In this document: piece after piece, positions 50,691-60,224 of the stretch | Numbering within the stretch: position 1 is the first letter of the stretch | Layout: the number at the start of each line of letters is the position of its first letter | Assembly (NCBI RefSeq): GCF_000955805.1 | Contig: NZ_JYOA01000011.1 | Location: 91,527 to 155,526, forward strand | Length of the DNA: 64,000 nt | Direction: 5' to 3' | Origin: Pseudomonas sp. 21 | GTDB lineage: Bacteria > Pseudomonadota > Gammaproteobacteria > Pseudomonadales > Pseudomonadaceae | The notes under the pieces: model-generated | Told to the model about the DNA's origin: nothing | Database searches by the model: none | What the model saw: only the letters and a program-made list of their open reading frames with translations | Made by a program: the position numbers and the translations under genes

Positions 50691-51120
50691 TGTCCGTATT
50701 GGTGGTGATTCCCAAGTCACCCTGCATTTCGCCCTGAAGCTCGAAGACGGCAACGTCGTCGACAGCACCTTCGACAAGCAGCCGGCCACCTTCAAGGTCG
50801 GTGACGGCAACCTGCTGCCGGGCTTCGAGCAGGCGCTGTTCGGCCTCAAGGCCGGCGACAAGCGCACCCTGACCATCGAGCCGGAAAATGGCTTCGGCCA
50901 GCCGAACCCGGCCAATGTGCAAGTGATGCCGCGCGACCAGTTCCAGGACATGGAGCTGGCCGAAGGCCTGCTGGTGATCTTCAACGATGCCGCCAAGACC
51001 GAGCTGCCGGGCGTCGTCAAAGAGTTCGACGAGCAACACGTCACCATCGACTTCAACCATCCGCTGGCCGGTAAAACGCTCGCGTTCGAAGTCGATATCA
51101 TCGACGTACAACCAGCCTGA
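50683..51120 (+). CDS. fkpB: FKBP-type peptidyl-prolyl isomerase FkpB (SlpA)
   Basis: A 145-residue cytoplasmic PPIase/chaperone of the SlyD-like group. The FKBP core is interrupted by the IF chaperone insert (about 70-120). VTLHFALKLEDGNVVDSTFDKQPATFKVGDGNLLPGFEQALFGLKAGDKRTLTIEPENGFG is typical; the metal-binding His-rich SlyD tail is absent. It sits next to lspA and ispH, the standard context. Confidence 0.94.
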   Translation: MVDVRIGGDSQVTLHFALKLEDGNVVDSTFDKQPATFKVGDGNLLPGFEQALFGLKAGDKRTLTIEPENGFGQPNPANVQVMPRDQFQDMELAEGLLVIFNDAAKTELPGVVKEFDEQHVTIDFNHPLAGKTLAFEVDIIDVQPA

Positions 51121-51217
51121 CCGACTGCGCGGCCCGTCATTGGCGGGCCGTTGCGCTTGAGGCGAAGTATTCCTACCGGCCCCTCGTGGGCCGGCTTGCG
51201 TAGCACCCGAGGCCACC

Positions 51218-52162
51218 ATGCAAATCAAACTCGCCAATCCCCGCGGCTTCTGCGCCGGCGTCGACCGGGCGATCGAGATCGTCAACCGCGCCCTCGACGT
51301 CTTCGGCCCGCCGATCTACGTGCGCCATGAAGTGGTGCACAACAAGTTCGTGGTGGAAAACCTGCGCAACCGCGGCGCCGTGTTCGTCGAGGAACTCGAC
51401 CAGGTGCCGGACGACACCATCGTCATCTTCAGCGCCCATGGCGTTTCCCAGGCCGTGCGCAAGGAAGCCGAGAACCGCGGCCTGAAAGTCTTCGATGCTA
51501 CCTGCCCGCTGGTGACCAAGGTGCACCTGGAAGTCGTGCGCTACAGCCGCGACGGCCACGAATGCATCCTGATCGGCCACGAAGGCCATCCGGAAGTGGA
51601 GGGCACCATGGGGCAGTACGACGCCTCCAACGGCGGCGCCATCTACCTGGTGGAAGACGAGGACGATGTGGCCGCGCTGGAAGTGCGCAATCCTGAAGCG
51701 CTGCACTTCGTGACCCAGACCACCCTGTCGATGGACGACACCTCGAAAGTGATCGACGCCCTGCGCGCAAAGTTCCCCGCGATCATGGGGCCGCGCAAGA
51801 ACGACATCTGCTACGCCACCCAGAACCGCCAGGATGCGGTGAAGGAACTGGCCGACCAGTGCGACCTGGTACTGGTAGTCGGCAGCCCCAATAGCTCCAA
51901 CTCCAACCGCCTGCGCGAGCTGGCCGAGCGCATGGGCACCCCCGGCTATCTGATCGACGGCGCCGAGGACATGCAGAAGGAGTGGTTCGATGGCGTGCAG
52001 CGCATCGGCATCACCGCTGGCGCTTCGGCTCCGGAAGTGCTGGTGCGCGGCGTGATCCAGCAACTGCGTGACTGGGGAGCGGAGCCCGAGGTGGAGCTGG
52101 ATGGGCGCGAGGAGAACATCACTTTCTCGATGCCCAAGGAGTTGCGGGTGAAGGCGATTTGA
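51218..52162 (+). CDS. ispH: 4-hydroxy-3-methylbut-2-enyl diphosphate reductase IspH
   Basis: A 314-residue iron-sulfur enzyme of the last MEP step giving IPP and DMAPP. Cluster cysteines C12 ([10 protein letters not shown]), C96 (DATCPLVTK) and the third in [11 protein letters not shown] are present, as are catalytic-site HGV and E in TQTTLS-region. Length matches the family. It closes the ribF-to-ispH run and has a bidirectional terminator after it, against pilE on the other strand. Confidence 0.97.
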   Translation: MQIKLANPRGFCAGVDRAIEIVNRALDVFGPPIYVRHEVVHNKFVVENLRNRGAVFVEELDQVPDDTIVIFSAHGVSQAVRKEAENRGLKVFDATCPLVTKVHLEVVRYSRDGHECILIGHEGHPEVEGTMGQYDASNGGAIYLVEDEDDVAALEVRNPEALHFVTQTTLSMDDTSKVIDALRAKFPAIMGPRKNDICYATQNRQDAVKELADQCDLVLVVGSPNSSNSNRLRELAERMGTPGYLIDGAEDMQKEWFDGVQRIGITAGASAPEVLVRGVIQQLRDWGAEPEVELDGREENITFSMPKELRVKAI

Positions 52163-52180
52163 CCGCGCCTGCTACGCCGA

Positions 52181-52215
52181 TAATAAAAAACCCGCCAAGG
52201 CGGGTTTTTTATTAT
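52181..52215. terminator. Bidirectional terminator between ispH and pilE
   Basis: ATAATAAAAAACCCGCC / GGCGGGTTTTTTATTAT is a 17-bp perfect palindrome with an AAG-type loop; it serves ispH on plus and the pil operon on minus. Confidence 0.93.
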
Positions 52216-52226
52216 CGGTATCTGAC

Positions 52227-52655
52227 CTAGAGGCCTCGGCAACTGCCCCAGGCGCCGGCCAGGTCTCCGGAGCCTCCGCGCACACCGTTGGAGGTGAGGG
52301 TAATAGTGCCGCGACCTGCCAATACGCCGCCATTCACGGGCGTTGCGGTCAGGCCGTAGCTGGTGCCGGTGTTGTCGATGGCGACAGCGATGGTGAAGAC
52401 CGCGCCGCCGTCAACGGGGCTCTGCGCATAAGCTCCCAGCGTTGCGTTGCTGTAAGTGTTCTGTTGGGCGCGGAATCTTTCCAGCAGCCCGGCGGCGCCG
52501 GTCAGGGTGCCCTTGGCGTCTTCACATGCCGTTCGGCGCACGTAGGCCGTGTAGGAAGGAAGGGCGATGGCGGCGAGTATCCCCACCACCACGACGGCGA
52601 TCATCAGTTCCAGCAGGGTGAAGCCCTGCTGGGATTTGCTGGCCTTGATGCTCAA
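52227..52655 (-). CDS. pilE: Type IV pilus minor pilin PilE
   Basis: A 142-residue prepilin with leader MSIKASKSQQG cleaved before FTLLELMIAVVVVGILAAIALP (E5 present). The C-terminal domain has ACEDAKG ... WGSC, a likely disulfide pair. PilE links minor pilins to PilA at the pilus tip complex. It is the last gene of the fimU-pilVWXY1-E operon and its ATG overlaps the pilY1 stop (ATGA). Confidence 0.93.
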   Translation of the reverse strand: MSIKASKSQQGFTLLELMIAVVVVGILAAIALPSYTAYVRRTACEDAKGTLTGAAGLLERFRAQQNTYSNATLGAYAQSPVDGGAVFTIAVAIDNTGTSYGLTATPVNGGVLAGRGTITLTSNGVRGGSGDLAGAWGSCRGL

Positions 52656-55600
52656 AGGTTGTCCTCGTCAATCCAGTAGTACTCGTTGAGGTTCAGCTGC
52701 GGCGGCTTGCTCACCTGGGTGCCGTTGATCACGAAGCTGGTGCCGCCGATGCTGACCAGGGTCGGGTCGGGCAGCAGGCCGGTGGTCTTGACCACGTTAT
52801 AGCGGGCCGAAGGCGAGGTGGAGTTGCCCGTGGTGCTGACCGGAGTCGCATCCGCCAGGTGCACCACGTAGGAACGGTTCACGCCGACGCTGGCCTGGCA
52901 GGAGTTGGCGGCTGCCGTGGGCTCGTAGGTGTTGAAGTAGAGGTAGCCGTTCACCGTCAGGGAGCGGGTGAGGACCTTTTCCCCGCCAGCGCTGTTCATC
53001 TTGATCATCCAGCCGCCGGAGGTAGCGCTGAAGGCGGTGGTGGCATCGGCTTTCTCGGTGGCGGTGCCGGCCTGGATCAGGTTGGCGGTAGCGTCGTAGA
53101 GGCTGCTCTCGGTCAGGGTGCTCTCGCTGGTGGAAGGTTTGGTCAGCACCGGGGTGCGGAAGGAGTAGAAACGATCTTCCGTGAGCTTGTTGAGCGGGTG
53201 GCCGCGGTAGCCGGAGCCGATGTTGACTGTCAGTACCAGGGTCCCGTTGACGTTGACGATGGCCACGTCCGGTTCGTTGTAGAACCGGCGGATCTTGGCT
53301 TTGCGCTGGGCATCGGTGGTGTCGACAGTGTCGGCCGGAACCACGTTGGCGAACACGCCGTCGTTGCTGCTGCCGGCGGCAGTCACCAGGCCGGAGCCGC
53401 TGCTGCCATTGTTGATGTAGAAGCGCCAGACCTGGCCGCCCATGTCGCCGACGAAGAACTGGTCGGCCAGTTGGTTCGCATCGTTGGCCAGGGTGCCGTC
53501 GGTGTTCTGCTGCAGGTCGATGACGCGTACGGCGGACGGCATGCTGTAGTTCATCTTGCTCAGACGCAGGGTGCCGGTGGTCTTGCTGGCAGACCAGATG
53601 CGCTCACCGGTGCGAGCGTTGACGATATAGATGGCGTTGCCCATGACGTCGGCGGTCTGGGTGCTGACGTTGTCCTGGTTCGGGTCGTAGCCGCCCGCGA
53701 AGATCAGTACGTCGGTGATGGTGCCGTTGACGTTGATACGGGTCTTGATTGGCGCAGACCAGGTCTGGCCCAGTTGCTCGAAGCCCGTGGTGGTGCCGCC
53801 CTTGATCAGCCACAGCAGTTTCGGGTTGGAGCGGTCGGTAAGATCCAGCGCGTAGATATCACGGCCGCCGCGGCCCATGGTGCCGTAGGCGTAGACGAAC
53901 TCGCCGGGGTTGAGCCCGGTGAGGAGGGCCGGCGTGGCGGCACTGGGGTCGAGGCCGCCGTAGAGCACGCCGTTCTTGTTGGCGTCGTTCACCCACAGGG
54001 TCACGGTGTTATCCATGCCATAGGAGCGCGGCTTGGCACTGGTCGACTTCAGGTTGGCGGCCAGCTGCGGGACATGCGCCAGCAGGGGCTCGGGCATGAA
54101 GGCCATCTGTTCCTGGCCGTTGCTGGTGTTGAACAGGTGCAGGTAGCCCTCGTTGGTCGACATGACCACGCTCTGGTCTTCGCTGCTGCAGGTCTTGTAG
54201 GTGCTGTCGGTATAGGTGTTGCACGCGTAGGTGACCAGGCGCGGCGAGGAGTGCAGCGGGTCGCCCACGCCCTTGCGCTGTGCGCCGGCAGCGGTGAGGC
54301 CGCGGATGTAGTTGATCGCCGCGGTACGAGCTGCAGTGTCGTTGGCGTCACTGATGCCCAGCTTGGCGTTGGTGATGGTGGTGTTCGCCGTGTTGAGCAG
54401 GTAGTTGTTCTGGTTCAGGTTCACCGCCGCACTGGGCGAGGAGCCGATGAAGGTATAGAGCGAGCGGGTCGCCGCGTCCGGCAGGTTGGATGCCGCACCA
54501 CCATTGGCGGTGTTGTTGCCATCGGCGCTGGAGCTCCAGAAGCTGCGGGCGGAGCTCTTGAAGAAGCCGGTGAGCGGGTCCACGGCGGCGGTGTTGTCCG
54601 CATCGACGATCTGTGCAGTGGCGGTGTCCAGGCGATAGCGCTTCAGGTTGCCTGGCCAGGTGTCGGTCTCCTGCGGTTTGAATACCGAGAAGTAGAGCTC
54701 GTCCTTGTTGTCCTGGCGGTTGAAGGTGTTCACCGGGGCACTGGCGCTGACGAAGGTGCTGTCGGTGGCGAGGACCTGCTGGATGATGTCGTTGAACGCC
54801 TTGGACAGGTCGCCAGCGGTGGTGGCGGTATAGGTCGAGCCGCCGCCGCGCGAAGCCAGGTCGGCGAGGAATCTCTTGATATTGGCGCTATCGGTTGCAC
54901 TGCTGGCATCCAGGGCGAAGCCCACGGTGTGGGTGGTCACCTGGTTGTCGCCATCGATGCTGGAGGCCTGGTCGTTGGCAGCGATCCAGCTGGCGAGGGT
55001 GCGTGCGCACTTCTCGCCGTCGTCGCTGGCGTCGCTGGTACAGGCACCGGCCAGCGCGGCGATGCCGTTCTTGGCGGCCGTGGTGTTCTGGTTGGCCTGG
55101 CCGTCGGTCAGCAACACCATGTGGGTGGTCTGGCAGGCGCTGTTGATGGGGCTGGCATAGCCGTCCGCACCGTTACGCAGGTACTGCACGGCGTCATACA
55201 GGGTCGGTACGATGGGCGTATTGCCATTGGCCGTCATGGTTTGCGCCAGGCTGTTGAGCTGGTTGCGCACGGTGAACGGACTGGTGGTCATGCCGCCGTT
55301 GGCCAGCTTGATGCGCAGGCGCAGGGACTGCGCCGGGTTGCTCTCATAGGCCTGGGCGTTGAGGCTGGAGTTCGCGCTCTGGGTCATGAATACCGTGAGC
55401 GCATTACCGGGTGCCCAACCGCTGCGGTTGAACACCGTCTGCAGGGAAGAGGCGAGGCCGCCACAGGCGACGCTGGTGCCGGCGGTCCAGCCACCATTGG
55501 TGTTGTTGATGGTGCAACTGACCCCGGAGGTGCTGCTACGCGAACCGATGTTGCCGCTGCTCGCCTGCATGGCCGGAGAGCTGTCGGTGTTCTCGAAGCT

Positions 55601-57367
55601 GATCGAGGTGCTGACGTTCGGGCCGGCGACCGTGTTGTTCGGCGTGATGAACAGCTTGGCATCCAGCACGGTGGCGCCCTGGTTGACGGGCAGGTTCTCG
55701 TAGCGTGCGGCGATGGAGCCCGAGTTCAGCGGCAGGGTGTTGTCGCCCAGGGTCGGCGTGTAGTAGTTGCGCCCGGGGGCGGTTTCGAAGCCGTCGTTCT
55801 TGGCGTCGGTGACGCGGGTTTCGATGATCGGGTTCAGGCAGCCGCCGCTGCCGCCGGTGTAGGTCACCGTCAGTGACGGCTGCAGGCCGATACCGCCCTC
55901 GATGCTGGTGGCTGTCCGTGAACCGGAGCCGCTCTGGGGCGTAAGGATGATGGCGGCGGAGTTGTTGCCACACCATCCACCCTGGTTGACGATTTGCTGC
56001 ACCACGTTCTTGATGTCCGGGCCTTCGACTGGCACGGGCGGGTTCTGTGCCGTCCATTCGGGAGCGGCCCAGTCGAGGTAGGCTGAGGTGGAGGCGCGCG
56101 CCGGGAGGTTCTCGGTGGCAGAGAAGGTGGTGGCGTCACTCACCAGCTGACCCTTGATCCGGAAGGTCACGGGGTCGCTGTTGGAGGTGGCCGGAACGAA
56201 GGACAGCACCGCCTTGGTGACGGTCGCTCCTTGCGGAATACCCAGGTTCTGGAAGCGCAGGGCGCCGATCCGGGTCTGCGCCACAGTGGAGGTGCTGGAG
56301 TAGTTCACCACCAGCGCCGGGGCGCTGTTGCCGCAGCTACGGGCGCAGAAGGTGTAGTCAGCCGCCTGGGTCGCGCGGAAACTCATCACCACGTCACCAA
56401 TGTCACTGGTGGCGGGCGCCGTTCTCTGCAATGCCCTCAACTGGTTGGTGATGTCGACCTGGGCCGCGTTGCCGTTGATCCAGCTGGAGGCGGTGGCCGT
56501 CGCAGCGTTGAATGTCCTGGTGCCTACCGGGCTGTTGTCGTTCAGGGCTGCCGGCGTTTTCGACAGCTCCATCTTCACGTTCATCGTCGGTGGTGCGGAC
56601 CGGTTGGTGTTGGTCGGCACCAGGACCAGGTAGGCGCTCTGGATGGTCGCGTTGGCCGGGACGCCCAGCGAGCGGAAGTCGAACAGCGCCGTCTGGTAGT
56701 TGCTGTTGTTGGTCGAGTTGATGTTCAGCTCGGTCATGTTGCCGTTGGTGCAGACCGGTTTGCTCGGGCGGTTGAGGCCGGAGGTACGCATCCGGCACGC
56801 GTAGTCCGTGCCGCTCTGGGTGACGATGAAGAAGGCATCGTTCTGCACCAGCGTCGAGTTCGGCGTGCCAACCACCGTCGTGGTGGTGCTGGTGTAACCC
56901 ATGGGCAGGCTGGACTCACCGATATCGCCGGTGCTGTTGGCAATGTTCTGGGTGGCATCGTCGCTACCCTGGCCGATCTCCGGGCTGCCGGCGTACTGGG
57001 TCGCGGAGCTCGGCAGCACCGAGTCGATGTTGGTCACCGGATAAAGCAGCCGGTTGTCTCCGTTGAGCACCATCAGGCCGGCATTGATACCGCTGGTGTT
57101 CTGGATGATGTCGGAGAACGCCTGCTTGAGCAGGGTCATCCGCGATTGCTGGCCACGCGAAGGGTTGCTGTTGCTGTCGGTACGCCAGGCCATGGAGCCG
57201 GAGTTGTCCAGCACGAACAGCACGTTGGGCCGTACGTTCTGGTCGATGGACTGGCCGCCGAAGAAGATTTCGGTGTCGTCGGCGTAACTGAGGGTCGCGC
57301 AGGCTATGCCTGTGGTCAGCAGGGCACCGCTCATCAGGCTGCGGAGGAAGGAGTGTGGACGATTCAT
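52652..57367 (-). CDS. pilY1: Type IV pilus tip adhesin/assembly factor PilY1
   Basis: A 1571-residue exported protein. Signal MNRPHSFLRSLMSGALLTTGIACATLSYA; von Willebrand A domain with MIDAS DNSGSMAW at residues 54-61; a Thr/Asn/Ser-rich middle; and a C-terminal beta-propeller (about 1000-1500) with a calcium-binding loop DPNQDNVST near 1228, as in P. aeruginosa PilY1. It is longer than PAO1 PilY1 (about 1160), mainly in the middle region. AGGTG lies 6 bases before the second in-frame ATG, which is chosen over a start 9 bases upstream. Confidence 0.93.
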   Translation of the reverse strand: MNRPHSFLRSLMSGALLTTGIACATLSYADDTEIFFGGQSIDQNVRPNVLFVLDNSGSMAWRTDSNSNPSRGQQSRMTLLKQAFSDIIQNTSGINAGLMVLNGDNRLLYPVTNIDSVLPSSATQYAGSPEIGQGSDDATQNIANSTGDIGESSLPMGYTSTTTTVVGTPNSTLVQNDAFFIVTQSGTDYACRMRTSGLNRPSKPVCTNGNMTELNINSTNNSNYQTALFDFRSLGVPANATIQSAYLVLVPTNTNRSAPPTMNVKMELSKTPAALNDNSPVGTRTFNAATATASSWINGNAAQVDITNQLRALQRTAPATSDIGDVVMSFRATQAADYTFCARSCGNSAPALVVNYSSTSTVAQTRIGALRFQNLGIPQGATVTKAVLSFVPATSNSDPVTFRIKGQLVSDATTFSATENLPARASTSAYLDWAAPEWTAQNPPVPVEGPDIKNVVQQIVNQGGWCGNNSAAIILTPQSGSGSRTATSIEGGIGLQPSLTVTYTGGSGGCLNPIIETRVTDAKNDGFETAPGRNYYTPTLGDNTLPLNSGSIAARYENLPVNQGATVLDAKLFITPNNTVAGPNVSTSISFENTDSSPAMQASSGNIGSRSSTSGVSCTINNTNGGWTAGTSVACGGLASSLQTVFNRSGWAPGNALTVFMTQSANSSLNAQAYESNPAQSLRLRIKLANGGMTTSPFTVRNQLNSLAQTMTANGNTPIVPTLYDAVQYLRNGADGYASPINSACQTTHMVLLTDGQANQNTTAAKNGIAALAGACTSDASDDGEKCARTLASWIAANDQASSIDGDNQVTTHTVGFALDASSATDSANIKRFLADLASRGGGSTYTATTAGDLSKAFNDIIQQVLATDSTFVSASAPVNTFNRQDNKDELYFSVFKPQETDTWPGNLKRYRLDTATAQIVDADNTAAVDPLTGFFKSSARSFWSSSADGNNTANGGAASNLPDAATRSLYTFIGSSPSAAVNLNQNNYLLNTANTTITNAKLGISDANDTAARTAAINYIRGLTAAGAQRKGVGDPLHSSPRLVTYACNTYTDSTYKTCSSEDQSVVMSTNEGYLHLFNTSNGQEQMAFMPEPLLAHVPQLAANLKSTSAKPRSYGMDNTVTLWVNDANKNGVLYGGLDPSAATPALLTGLNPGEFVYAYGTMGRGGRDIYALDLTDRSNPKLLWLIKGGTTTGFEQLGQTWSAPIKTRINVNGTITDVLIFAGGYDPNQDNVSTQTADVMGNAIYIVNARTGERIWSASKTTGTLRLSKMNYSMPSAVRVIDLQQNTDGTLANDANQLADQFFVGDMGGQVWRFYINNGSSGSGLVTAAGSSNDGVFANVVPADTVDTTDAQRKAKIRRFYNEPDVAIVNVNGTLVLTVNIGSGYRGHPLNKLTEDRFYSFRTPVLTKPSTSESTLTESSLYDATANLIQAGTATEKADATTAFSATSGGWMIKMNSAGGEKVLTRSLTVNGYLYFNTYEPTAAANSCQASVGVNRSYVVHLADATPVSTTGNSTSPSARYNVVKTTGLLPDPTLVSIGGTSFVINGTQVSKPPQLNLNEYYWIDEDNL

Positions 57368-57385
57368 TCTATGCACCTGATGCGA

Positions 57386-57865
57386 TTAGAGGTGGGTAGC
57401 CTGGATGTAGCTGCGGCGATGCAGTGCACGCGCCTGGCCGTCCGAACTGGTGACGTTGCAGCTGTTCAGGTTCTTGCAGGCCTTGGCTTGGCTGCTCACC
57501 TGGTAGCAGGTGTAGGTCAGGGTGCCGGCAGCGACGCTCAGGCTCTGCGCCGGGATGAACTTGGCGCATTCGATGAAGCTGGCGTTCAGATTCACCTGCG
57601 CCGAACCGGAGTTGCCCGACGTTGGCTCCACCGCAAAGGAGGTGCCGTTGGTGGGGGCGACGCCGCTCTGGGCGAACCGGGTCACCCAGAACTGCAGGCC
57701 GCTTTCCGCTGCCTGGAAGGCGATGTTCTGTTGCTGGGCGTTGGCCGAGATGCGTTGCTGCAGGGTCGAATTGCTGGCCATGGCAATGGCCAGCACTGTG
57801 AGGATCAGCAGCAGCACGAGGCTGACCAGCAGCGCCATGCCGCGTTGGGTCTTGGATGAAGTCAT
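57386..57865 (-). CDS. pilX: Type IV pilus minor pilin PilX
   Basis: A 159-residue minor pilin. The leader QRG precedes MALLVSLVLLLILTVLAIAMASN; no Glu is at mature position 5, in contrast to the other pilins here. A long helix (NAQQQNIAFQAAESGLQFWVTRFAQ) follows, and four Cys lie in the C-terminal half. It overlaps pilW by ATGA and precedes pilY1 by 18 bases. Confidence 0.9.
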   Translation of the reverse strand: MTSSKTQRGMALLVSLVLLLILTVLAIAMASNSTLQQRISANAQQQNIAFQAAESGLQFWVTRFAQSGVAPTNGTSFAVEPTSGNSGSAQVNLNASFIECAKFIPAQSLSVAAGTLTYTCYQVSSQAKACKNLNSCNVTSSDGQARALHRRSYIQATHL

Positions 57866-58539
57866 AGCCGGTTCCTCAGCTCGACGGTGCCGGTAAAGTT
57901 GCGGGAAATGTTCTGCGTAGCGTCGATGGCGGTGATGCTCAACTGCACGCGATCGGCGCTCTGGGCTTCTGCGGCGCTGATGCTGCCGGCGGATTTCCAG
58001 ACGACCTTGCCTCCCGACTCGAAGCCCAGGGTGACGGCGGTGATGGTGGCGTTATCGACCACCGTCTGGTTGCCGCCACTGGTGCTGGAGTTCATGCAGA
58101 TCGAGGTGCCGTTGGCGCAGTTGCTGTAGGTGACGGAGTAGAGGTAGAGCGTCTGGTTGGTGCAGGTCTTGTTGACGCCGGGCATGGCCACCGCGGTGGT
58201 GGTGGTCGTCGCGTAGTTGAAGCTCACGCTGGTACTCACGCCGTTGGTGGTGGTGACCGCGTCGCGAGGGAACTGGACTCCATTGCTGAGGGTCACGACG
58301 CTGCTTGGCAGCTGGCAGCCCTGATAGCCTGCGCGGCGAGCATCCATGGAAACCAGGTCGAGGACGACCCGGCCGCTGTCCTGCACGCGGGTCAGCGCGC
58401 TGCTGGTCTTGTCCGATGCGGAGCTGTTGCTGAACATCTGCAGAACGCCCAGCAGCAGCAGGGTGCTGAGGAGCAGCGCCACCATCAGTTCGATCATCGA
58501 CAGGCCACGCTGCCAGTAGGAATATTGCCTGGTAGTCAT
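57862..58539 (-). CDS. pilW: Type IV pilus minor pilin PilW
   Basis: A 225-residue minor pilin with leader MTTRQYSYWQRG then LSMIELMVALLLSTLLLLGVLQMF (E5 present). The rest (SRVVLDLVSMDARRAGYQGCQLPSS region and EVQL-like terminal strands) is typical PilW. Its four-base overlaps with pilV and pilX show tight coupling. Confidence 0.92.
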   Translation of the reverse strand: MTTRQYSYWQRGLSMIELMVALLLSTLLLLGVLQMFSNSSASDKTSSALTRVQDSGRVVLDLVSMDARRAGYQGCQLPSSVVTLSNGVQFPRDAVTTTNGVSTSVSFNYATTTTTAVAMPGVNKTCTNQTLYLYSVTYSNCANGTSICMNSSTSGGNQTVVDNATITAVTLGFESGGKVVWKSAGSISAAEAQSADRVQLSITAIDATQNISRNFTGTVELRNRL

Positions 58540-59024
58540 AGGTTCACCCGCAGCGTGAAGTTCTGAGCCTGAGAGCCGGTGCTGTGTTGTTGTGCGTCGG
58601 ACTCGGTCCAGCTGATGACGACCTGGTACTCATTGGTGTTCGCTTTGGTGACGGTGACGCCGGAGCCGGGGATCGCGGCCTGCAGGTTGCCCCACCAGTC
58701 AAAGATGTCCTGGTTGGCCAGTTCCGAAGCCGTGCAACCAGCGGTCTTGGTGCGGCAGTCCGGGTTGGTCCGGGTGGCGCCGGCGGTCAGGCTGATTACA
58801 TAGGGGGAGGTGGCCAGCAGCGCTTGGGCCGAGTTGCCACGCATCCGCTCCACGTAGTCATAGGCAAGCATGCTGGCCTGGCCGCGCAGGTAGGCGCCCT
58901 GGTTGCTTTGCAGGCTGGTCATGGTCAGCGAGGCCATGCCCAGCAGGCCGATGGCCAGAACCAGAAGGGCGATGAGCACTTCGATGAGGGTGAAGCCGCC
59001 CTCGCGGCGCCGGATCATGGGCAT
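58536..59024 (-). CDS. pilV: Type IV pilus minor pilin PilV
   Basis: A 162-residue minor pilin: leader MPMIRRREGG then FTLIEVLIALLVLAIGLLGMASL (E5 present), followed by QGAYLRGQASMLAYDYVERMRGN, the PilV signature. One disulfide possible (C in NPDCRTKTAGC). It overlaps fimU by 10 bases; a second in-frame ATG two codons later is an alternative start. Confidence 0.92.
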   Translation of the reverse strand: MPMIRRREGGFTLIEVLIALLVLAIGLLGMASLTMTSLQSNQGAYLRGQASMLAYDYVERMRGNSAQALLATSPYVISLTAGATRTNPDCRTKTAGCTASELANQDIFDWWGNLQAAIPGSGVTVTKANTNEYQVVISWTESDAQQHSTGSQAQNFTLRVNL

Positions 59025-59542
59025 GTTCCATTCGCTCCGCTGGTGGCGACGCCAGCGATATTGAGAGTCACCGCGCGCGAGCTTGCCGTGCCCCGCGCGT
59101 CGCAGACCCGCAGCGTCGCTGCCGTGGTCAGGGTGCCGTTCGGATTGAAGGTCAGGGAGCCGCTGCTGCGCAGGGTCAGACCGCTGGTATTGGGCGGCAG
59201 CACGCGGATCACGGCAGCCTGCGCGACCGACGTCGTCGTGGCGTCAGGGCTGCGGAAAACGATGGCGCCGGCCTCCCAGCTGTTGCTGTTGCAGCTGTAG
59301 TTGGCCTGGTTGAGGCCTGCGTCGCTGCTGCCGCAGACGCGCACGATGCTGCGCTGGGTAATGGCTTCGCTGCGCGCCGATTGCAGCAACCCGATCACCA
59401 TATTGGTCTGGCTGGAGATCTGGTTGTTCAGCATCAAGGTGCGGAAACTGGGTATGGCGATGGTCGCCAGGATGGCGGCGATCGCCACCACGACCATCAA
59501 CTCGATCAGCGTAAACCCTGCTGATTCCCTGGGGCGCGACAT
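59015..59542 (-). CDS. fimU: Type IV pilus minor pilin FimU (GspH-type)
   Basis: A 175-residue minor pilin: leader MSRPRESAG then FTLIELMVVVAIAAILATIAIP (E5 present) and a GspH-type C-terminal domain (QSARSEAITQRSIVRVCG...ATLRVCDARGTASSRAVTLNIAG). The start is ATG at 59542, with TGAGGA 8 bases ahead, rather than the GTG five codons upstream that is part of that site. It heads the minor-pilin operon. Confidence 0.9.
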   Translation of the reverse strand: MSRPRESAGFTLIELMVVVAIAAILATIAIPSFRTLMLNNQISSQTNMVIGLLQSARSEAITQRSIVRVCGSSDAGLNQANYSCNSNSWEAGAIVFRSPDATTTSVAQAAVIRVLPPNTSGLTLRSSGSLTFNPNGTLTTAATLRVCDARGTASSRAVTLNIAGVATSGANGTCP

Positions 59543-59616
59543 AGACGCATTCCTCACATTTTCGATAGCGGCGATGTTGCCTAGTCGTGTGGGAAATGTC
59601 CTTTTTCTATAGATGA

Positions 59617-59625
59617 CCGTTCGTA
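59617..59625 (+). promoter_or_regulatory. Possible AlgR site upstream of fimU
   Basis: CCGTTCGTA matches the AlgR consensus CCGTTCGTC at 8 of 9 bases, about 75-83 bases upstream of the fimU ATG. The fimU operon is a known AlgR target in P. aeruginosa. A 9-mer match alone is weak. Confidence 0.4.
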
Positions 59626-59693
59626 TTAGGGGGACGTTCGGTCATGTCTTCCGAGGTTCTGTGAACCCCGTCGCGCAAGGCGTGAGAAGTCGG

Positions 59694-60224
59694 TCAGCGG
59701 GGGCAGTAGTCCTCGGTGTTTCCGGACTCGGTGCGGATGCGCCCGGCCTTGTTGAACACGATGTGATAACTCGTGCTGCCCGCGCCGCAGAGCGTCAGCG
59801 TGCCGGAATGGAAGGCGCCGTTGGGTTGGATAGCATTGCCGCGCGGGGTGAAGTGGAGGTAGCGCCGCGAGGTGCTGTCGGTACGGATGCTGATACCGCT
59901 CAGGGGGCCGTGGGCCGCGAGCGGAAGTTGCTGTGGGGCGCGGACGCCGCTATTGCCGGAGTCGGCGAAAACCTCCCAGCCGGAGGCCCAGTCGTCGCCG
60001 GCCGCTGCGATGCTGATCGGTTGTCCGCTGTGCGCGGCCGATTCACGGGCGAAGTCCAGGGCGTTGCGCAGGTCCTGGGTGGCCGCGCTTGCCCGCTGGT
60101 TGTGCAGCAGTTCGCTGAAGCTGGGGGCCGCGATGGAGAGTGCGATCGCGAGTATCGCGAGGGTGAACAGCAGTTCGACGAGGGTAAAGCCCGGCTCCCC
60201 GATGATGAATGGTTCCCTGGCCAT
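59694..60224 (-). CDS. fimT: Type IV pilin-like protein FimT (GspH-type)
   Basis: A 176-residue pseudopilin: leader MAREPFIIGEPG then FTLVELLFTLAILAIALSIAAP (E5 present), with a GspH domain and Cys pair in LTLCGAGSTSYH...EDYC. Start chosen at the ATG before the leader, following GGAAG; the long upstream open frame runs into thiO. In P. aeruginosa FimT is a separate gene before fimU and is dispensable for twitching; in other genera FimT binds DNA for uptake. Confidence 0.85.
   Translation of the reverse strand: MAREPFIIGEPGFTLVELLFTLAILAIALSIAAPSFSELLHNQRASAATQDLRNALDFARESAAHSGQPISIAAAGDDWASGWEVFADSGNSGVRAPQQLPLAAHGPLSGISIRTDSTSRRYLHFTPRGNAIQPNGAFHSGTLTLCGAGSTSYHIVFNKAGRIRTESGNTEDYCPR

Noticed and set aside
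53000-57000. Long plus-strand ORFs opposite pilY1
   Set aside because: Low-complexity Val/Gly/Ala shadow translations antisense to a gene with a clear VWA domain and signal peptide.
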